Assembly (NCBI GenBank): GCA_037443945.1
Contig: JBBINH010000072.1
Location: forward strand, 1-11,586
Direction of reading: 5' to 3'
Source: SSF26 sp037443945
GTDB lineage: Bacteria > Chloroflexota > Anaerolineae > J102
DNA length: 11,586 nucleotides
The notes beneath the pieces are model-generated. The model was given only the letters and a program-made list of their open reading frames with translations. It was not told the origin of the DNA and made no database searches. The translations under genes and the position numbers were made by a program. Below, piece by piece: positions 8,201-11,586 of the stretch. Every line of letters begins with the position of its first letter. Position 1 is the stretch's first letter.

Positions 8201-8944
8201 GACCCGGCCATGCGCGCCTACCTGCAACCGTTCCTCGACGAGCTGAATGCCTATATCGGCCAACCCATCGGTCAGACGACCACACCGATCGATGCCCTGA
8301 GGGCCTATACCGAAGAGACCAACGGCGCCAATCTGCAGGCCGATGCTTCGGTCTACGTCCTGGAGAAGCACGGTATCCCGGTGGACTTCCACCTCTCGGG
8401 CGCCATGAGCAATCGGCGGGTGGCGGATGACGCCACGGTGGACAATCCGGTGACGCTGACGGTCAACGACATGTACACGCTGATGCCCTACGAGAACTCC
8501 CTCGTCGTCATCTCCATGAACGGGCCGCAGATCAAGCGGGTGCTGGAGCGGGCCTATCGCAACTACTGGTACTACCAGTACGTGCCCGATCGCGGCGGCT
8601 ATTCTTACTACACCACCTGCATGCTCGATATCGATGCCGGCGGTGTGATCACCTATCGCGATGCCTATCCCGAACCGCCGGACGGGAACAACGTTGTCTC
8701 CGTGGTCTTCGACGGCACCCCCGTGGATCTGAACGACCCCAACACCTACTATCGGGTTTCCACGGTGAACTATCTGGCGGCCGGTTCCTGCAATTTCAAC
8801 GACGCCGGTGAGACCATCTGGCCGTTGGGGCAGATCGTGGCCGACACCCAGTACTACGTCCGCGACGCCGTCATCGAGTACATTCAGGACCACGGCACCA
8901 TCAGTCCTGCCGTCGAGGGTCGCTTAGTTTTCTTGCGCCCGTGA
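5222..8944 (+). CDS. Exported tandem double 5'-nucleotidase (UshA-like) with N-terminal beta-sandwich-like domain
   Basis: A 1240-residue secreted phosphoesterase, over twice the usual UshA length of about 550. A signal peptide covers roughly 1-33 (hydrophobic core 10-29, cleavage near SMA-AQ). Residues 62-178 look like an SdrD-B/prealbumin-like beta domain. Unit 1 has a metallophosphatase domain with all two-metal ligands: D185, H187, D234, N266, H267, H366, H389 and H391. Its substrate lobe carries NGGGLR (549-554) and GGDGY (659-663). Unit 2 repeats the metal centre: D718, H720, D759, N794, H795, H899, H929 and H931. Its lobe instead reads LSGAMSNR (1058-1065) and GSCNFNDAG (from 1188) where the two substrate motifs should be. 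Unit 1 is likely a true 5'-nucleotidase releasing nucleoside and phosphate; unit 2 probably has a different substrate. No lipobox, sortase motif or C-terminal anchor is seen. GGAGG lies 5 nt before the ATG, and a strong terminator follows. Confidence 0.95.
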   Translation: MKSRYQVVRWALLVSLVLLAWVVVGGAVSMAAQGDPPADAAIVAPGSDSDPQGLPPGDATRFRGYVLMGYPDAPGKGLSGVVLRLYGRNTGEPRPGQLIQQRLTDGSGFFNFYLLPISKNQFDYYLLEVVTPAGYVPTGAWSENGTIIDKTHVEWLNPGGPANVIHMNRFYFVRGYELTILHTNDFHARVEEYQASGATCTAGVVCLGGSARIKTVADEIRRTRPHVLLVDAGDQFQGTLYYGLFRSAVIAQMMNALGYDAMTVGNHEFDQGPAELGSLAEGVNFPIVSSNLDVSAEPSLAGKLVPTAVLTRGGERIGIIGLTTPDTPIISSPGPHVVVRDVVSSAQAAVNELTAQGVNKIVALTHLGYQEDLALARTVTGIDVIVGGHSHTFTYTPVAPQRFGPPTFPAFSPITPEGPYPTVVTAPDGNPVLVVTAYQWGTFLGHLEVLFDPQGVVAQYDGNPIFLGSAIAKDPAVENLLRPFRGPVNALRNQIVAESRVDLPITEGGQLICRLGECLLGSLVADAMLWKTNAIIADPAERYQIAIQNGGGLRAPIPAGRVSRGQILETLPFGNTIATMQLRGSDLLAALENGFSAYGGTSGTGRFPQVAGLRVIWNPAAPPGSRVMQVEVRQADGSYSPLDPNAVYKVVTNDFMRRGGDGYTVFRDRAINPYDFGPALDEALADYMAMLSPVDAEDIPGDRIIRVDKIITILHTNDTHGYWEGTIYRGVPQGFEYLATLIAQERASNPNVILLDAGDTFQGNAFAQYFRNATPNPIAGGLNMLRYDAFMLGNHEFNFGPQTFATMLGQLQMPILGKVNLIDDGSYGFINDRVQEYINLNVDGVKVTIWGTTNPRVYRYELPTNIPGLTFLSALDVARTRVPEIRALENPDLFIALNHIGYAPYGDEIDSDRLMAEQVAGIDVIIGGHSHTKLDPAVLVTSPANPKGTLIAQAERYAMWLGKVTVGLRSKPGGGYEVVYRAGRLLPAGSATPDPAMRAYLQPFLDELNAYIGQPIGQTTTPIDALRAYTEETNGANLQADASVYVLEKHGIPVDFHLSGAMSNRRVADDATVDNPVTLTVNDMYTLMPYENSLVVISMNGPQIKRVLERAYRNYWYYQYVPDRGGYSYYTTCMLDIDAGGVITYRDAYPEPPDGNNVVSVVFDGTPVDLNDPNTYYRVSTVNYLAAGSCNFNDAGETIWPLGQIVADTQYYVRDAVIEYIQDHGTISPAVEGRLVFLRP

Positions 8945-8987
8945 GAGGCCATCCGCAGAGCGACACGCCGCGGTCGCCCTGACGCCC

Positions 8988-9021
8988 AAGGCCCGCCGAC
9001 TCCCTCGGCGGGCCTTGTTTT
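8988..9021 (+). terminator. Intrinsic terminator after the nucleotidase gene
   Basis: A perfect 12-bp stem, AAGGCCCGCCGA (8988-8999) with TCGGCGGGCCTT (9005-9016), closes a 5-nt loop and is followed by GTTTTGATT. It lies 43 bp after the stop codon at 8944. The T tract is interrupted but the stem is very GC-rich. It separates the nucleotidase transcript from the sulfatase gene. No convincing promoter is seen between it and 9146. Confidence 0.92.
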
Positions 9022-9145
9022 GATTGCGGGGATACCGGCCGGGCGTTGCCCTGGCCCTCCCTTCCCTGACTTGCTAAAAAGGGCCATTGCTGCTGAAATA
9101 CACAAGCGTCACCCAGGTAGGCCGACCAGCAGGACCTCTGACCCT

Positions 9146-11586
9146 ATGCGACAACCGTTTGCGGCAGCTTTGCTCATCTTCTGCTTTGCCGTCTTCCTCT
9201 CGACGGCGACCGTCGCCCTTATGGCTACGGCGGATGTCAGACCTGCCCTTGGCCAAAGCGAGGACGCTGCCACGCCGCTGGCTGCGGGCGCCGTCACCAC
9301 ACGGCCGAACATCGTCTTGATCCTCACCGACGACGAAGCCATGGGGATGACGGCTTTCATGCCCAACCTGCAGACCCTGGTCGTCCAACAAGGGCTAACG
9401 TTCGATCGTTTTTTCCTCAACGATGCGCTGTGTTGTCCCTCGCGCGCGTCCATCCTGCGCGGGCAAACGAGCGACAACACCCGCATCTTCGAAAATCATC
9501 CCTCCATTGGAGGCTTCCAGACCTTTTACAGCCGGGGAGCGGAGAGCTCTACCGTGGCAACCTGGCTGCAAAGCGCCGGTTATCGCACGGTCCTGATGGG
9601 CAAATATCTCAACGGCTATCCGCTGACGGCCTCCAGCCGCTACATACCGCCGGGTTGGAGCGAATGGTACGTGGCCACGGGCAACGCGTTCAACGCCCAG
9701 TTCAACTACACCCTGAACGAAAACGGCACGTTGGTCACCTATGGGAGCAGCGAAACCGACTACGCGACCGATGTCCTGGCCCGCAAAGCCGTTGCATTCA
9801 TCCGGCAAGCCGCGAACCAGGGTCAACCGTTCTTTTTGTTCATAGCGCCGGTCTCTCCGCACGGCTCGGTGGATCCCGATCCGCCTGTGCCGGCCCCGCG
9901 GCATAGCCAGCTTTTCCCCGGTGCGCAGGTCCCGCAAGGGCCTCATTTCAACGAAGCCGACGTCGACGACAAGCCGGCGTACGTCCGCACCACGCCGTTG
10001 CTCTCCGCACAGCGCATCGCCGAGATCGACCTGTGGTACCGACGTCGATTGCAATCCATGCAGGCCGTGGACGAGATGATCGCCTCGCTGATCGGGGTGT
10101 TGCAAGAGACGGGACAACTCGGCAACACCTACATTTTCTACACCTCGGACAACGGCTACAGCCTGGGCCAACATCGGTTGACCCTCGGCAAGCGCGCGCC
10201 CTACGAAGAAGTCATCCGCGTGCCCCTCTATGTGCGCGGACCGGGTGTACCGGCCGGCGCCGCGCGCGAACACCTGGTCGCCAACATCGACCTGGCGCCC
10301 ACCTTTGCCGAACTGGCCGGTGTGACACCGCCGTCTTTTGTGGACGGTCGCTCGCTGGTGCCGCTGTTGGGGACCAACCCTCCTTCGCCAACGGCATGGC
10401 GACAGGCCCTGCTCATCGCCCATGGTCTGCCGCCGGCCACACCGGCCACTCCCGTCCTCTCCAGCGATTATCCCGTTCCCAACTTTCGCGGGGTACGCGG
10501 TCTCAACCTGACCTATGTCGAATATCAGGCCGGCGAACGCGAGCTATACGACCTGTCGACCGATCCCTACCAGTTGCACAACAGCGCCGATCGCATCGAT
10601 CCGTCCTATCTCAGCCTGTTGTCCCGGCGCGTGGCCACGCTGGTTGCCTGTAGCGGAGCCTCCTGTCGGGCGGCCGAAAACACGCCTCTGCCACCGCTCC
10701 CGCCGACCTACACTCCCACATCCACGCCCACGCCACGGCCAACACAAACTCCCACCTCTACCGTCACACCGACACCGACGTCCACCCCCACCGACACGCC
10801 CACGCCAACACCGATCCCTACCGACACCCCCACGTCAACACCGACGCCCACACCCGCATCGGGTTCTCTCACCTTCATCTGCCGCCCGGACCCCACCCCT
10901 GCCATCACCACGGCCGACGGCTTCGTCGAACGCCAAAGCACCAACGAAAGCTTCAACGCCCTTCGCGCCGGTGCCGGCACCCGGGCCCGGACCGACCCCG
11001 CCGACACCCGCATCGCCTGGCTGGTCCCCGGCACCACTGCCAACACTTTCAACCGCCTCCGCCGCGGCCTCCTCACCTGCGACACCACCGTCCTCCCCAC
11101 CGGCGCTTCTATCCTCCAGGCCCGGCTCTTTCTCTTCGGCACAGGCAAGTCCAACGGCCTCGGCCCTACCGACCTCGTCGTCGTCCCGGCCACACCGCAA
11201 TCCGACCATTCCTTCGCCCCCGCCGACTACGCCCGCCTGGGCAGCACCGAGTTGGGCAGCATTGCCTACGACGTCTTCGCCGTCGGCGCCTACAACCCCA
11301 TCTCCCTCCACCCGGCCGCCATCACCCCCGGCGGCATCACCCGCCTGGGCCTGCGCCTTCGCTGGGATCTAACCGGCTCCTTCACCGGCACCTGGCAGGG
11401 CAGCGGCAACACCGGCTTCAGGATCGCCTTTGCCGAGGCCGGAACGAGCACCGGGCCTTATCTGCACATCGTCTATACCCTCGTTACTGAACCGACATCC
11501 ACGCCCACACCCACTCGCACGCCTACCCCCACGCCCACGGCAACCGCTACCAATACACCCGCCGCAACACCGACACCCACGCCCAC
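9146..11586 (+). CDS. Exported formylglycine sulfatase with Thr/Pro linkers and DNRLRE-like module, 3' end outside the window
   Basis: Type I sulfatase that would hydrolyse sulfate esters outside the cell. The frame is open from the ATG at 9146 to the window edge (813 codons). Signal peptide about 1-30. Sulfatase domain about 53-505: metal ligands D62 and D63; formylglycine motif CCPSRASILRG with C96 as the residue oxidised; K153 in MGKYLNGY; H239 in SPHGS; SDNGY with D335 and N336; H343 and K349 in GQHRLTLGK. GKYLNGY resembles the N-acetylglucosamine-6-sulfatase-like branch, but the substrate is unproven. Residues 521-570 are a Thr/Pro linker. About 573-780 form a beta-rich module starting with a DGFVERQS-like DNRLRE pattern, and a second Thr/Pro linker starts at 783, so more domains probably lie outside. 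Only a weak AGGA 11 nt upstream serves as ribosome site; no better in-frame start with a signal peptide exists. It needs a formylglycine-generating enzyme, not found here. From about 10862 the codons become strongly C-ending. Confidence 0.93.
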   Translation, partial: MRQPFAAALLIFCFAVFLSTATVALMATADVRPALGQSEDAATPLAAGAVTTRPNIVLILTDDEAMGMTAFMPNLQTLVVQQGLTFDRFFLNDALCCPSRASILRGQTSDNTRIFENHPSIGGFQTFYSRGAESSTVATWLQSAGYRTVLMGKYLNGYPLTASSRYIPPGWSEWYVATGNAFNAQFNYTLNENGTLVTYGSSETDYATDVLARKAVAFIRQAANQGQPFFLFIAPVSPHGSVDPDPPVPAPRHSQLFPGAQVPQGPHFNEADVDDKPAYVRTTPLLSAQRIAEIDLWYRRRLQSMQAVDEMIASLIGVLQETGQLGNTYIFYTSDNGYSLGQHRLTLGKRAPYEEVIRVPLYVRGPGVPAGAAREHLVANIDLAPTFAELAGVTPPSFVDGRSLVPLLGTNPPSPTAWRQALLIAHGLPPATPATPVLSSDYPVPNFRGVRGLNLTYVEYQAGERELYDLSTDPYQLHNSADRIDPSYLSLLSRRVATLVACSGASCRAAENTPLPPLPPTYTPTSTPTPRPTQTPTSTVTPTPTSTPTDTPTPTPIPTDTPTSTPTPTPASGSLTFICRPDPTPAITTADGFVERQSTNESFNALRAGAGTRARTDPADTRIAWLVPGTTANTFNRLRRGLLTCDTTVLPTGASILQARLFLFGTGKSNGLGPTDLVVVPATPQSDHSFAPADYARLGSTELGSIAYDVFAVGAYNPISLHPAAITPGGITRLGLRLRWDLTGSFTGTWQGSGNTGFRIAFAEAGTSTGPYLHIVYTLVTEPTSTPTPTRTPTPTPTATATNTPAATPTPTP
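10706..10855 (+). repeat. Low-complexity Thr/Pro linker coding tract
   Basis: Degenerate repeat of ACN-CCN codons, with some Ser, Asp and Gln, encoding residues 521-570 of the sulfatase. Such tracts form extended, often glycosylated spacers in surface proteins and are frequent in Chloroflexota. Codons vary from unit to unit, so this is a protein-level repeat rather than a recent DNA expansion. Confidence 0.9.
11492..11586 (+). repeat. Second Thr/Pro linker coding tract, cut by the window edge
   Basis: Another ACN-CCN tract, from residue 783 of the sulfatase to the end of the window, with the same character as the tract at 10706-10855. Two linkers around one module imply at least one more domain or anchor beyond the edge. 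Confidence 0.88.

Noticed and set aside
7025..8893. 622-codon open frame antisense to the second nucleotidase unit
   Set aside because: The sense strand holds intact catalytic motifs throughout. The antisense product is a V/G/H/D-rich string without family features.
9395..10423. 342-codon open frame antisense to the sulfatase
   Set aside because: The sense frame carries all sulfatase motifs; the antisense product shows no recognisable domain.
10706..10855. Repeated CACGCCCACA-like units that could suggest a CRISPR or DNA tandem array
   Set aside because: The repeats are in frame, codon-variable and encode Thr/Pro; there are no constant repeats or unique spacers.
10515..11372. 285-codon plus-strand frame rich in P, S and T
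   Set aside because: It is a shifted reading of the Thr/Pro linker and C-rich module of the sulfatase, whose own frame stays open through the same stretch.

Overview
The window is GC-rich bacterial DNA. It most resembles Chloroflexota of the Anaerolineae/Caldilineae type, although no rRNA or marker gene is present to prove it. The clues are secreted enzymes with long Thr/Pro linkers, a GT-C membrane glycosyltransferase with a C-terminal soluble tail, a fused-looking beta-phosphoglucomutase behind a LacI regulator, and compact gene strings with canonical sigma70-type promoters. Six protein genes are supported, two of them cut by the window edges, plus promoters, two operators, a structured leader and a terminator.

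Left part, minus strand (1-1835): a LacI-family repressor gene is followed 9 bp later by a beta-phosphoglucomutase domain that runs off the left edge. The reading frame passes the usual end of the family, and its last visible residues resemble the start of a GH65 disaccharide phosphorylase. That would make a one-polypeptide route from a disaccharide to glucose 6-phosphate. The unit has a near-consensus promoter (TTGACA-17-TATAGT). Two copies of the palindrome TTAAACGTTTAA lie with centres 63 bp apart, one over the predicted transcription start and one touching the lacI start codon. This is a clear layout for autorepression, possibly through looping.

Middle, minus strand (1873-4909): a three-gene string encodes a MOSC-domain protein, an epoxide-hydrolase-type alpha/beta hydrolase (4-nt overlap) and a GT39/GT-C-like membrane glycosyltransferase. 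No terminator is visible between this string and the lacI promoter.

Right part, plus strand (5122-11586): after a 312-bp divergent intergenic region come two genes for large exported proteins. The first is a 1240-residue protein with two complete 5'-nucleotidase/UshA-type units in tandem behind an N-terminal beta-sandwich-like domain. Both metal centres are intact, but the second substrate-binding lobe has lost the usual NGGGxR and GGDGY motifs. A strong intrinsic terminator follows. The second is a formylglycine-type sulfatase with a Thr/Pro linker, a DNRLRE-like beta module and a second Thr/Pro linker that runs off the right edge. Together they suggest scavenging of phosphate or nucleosides and of sulfate esters outside the cell, next to a disaccharide-use operon. 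No mobile element, CRISPR array, tRNA or rRNA is seen.
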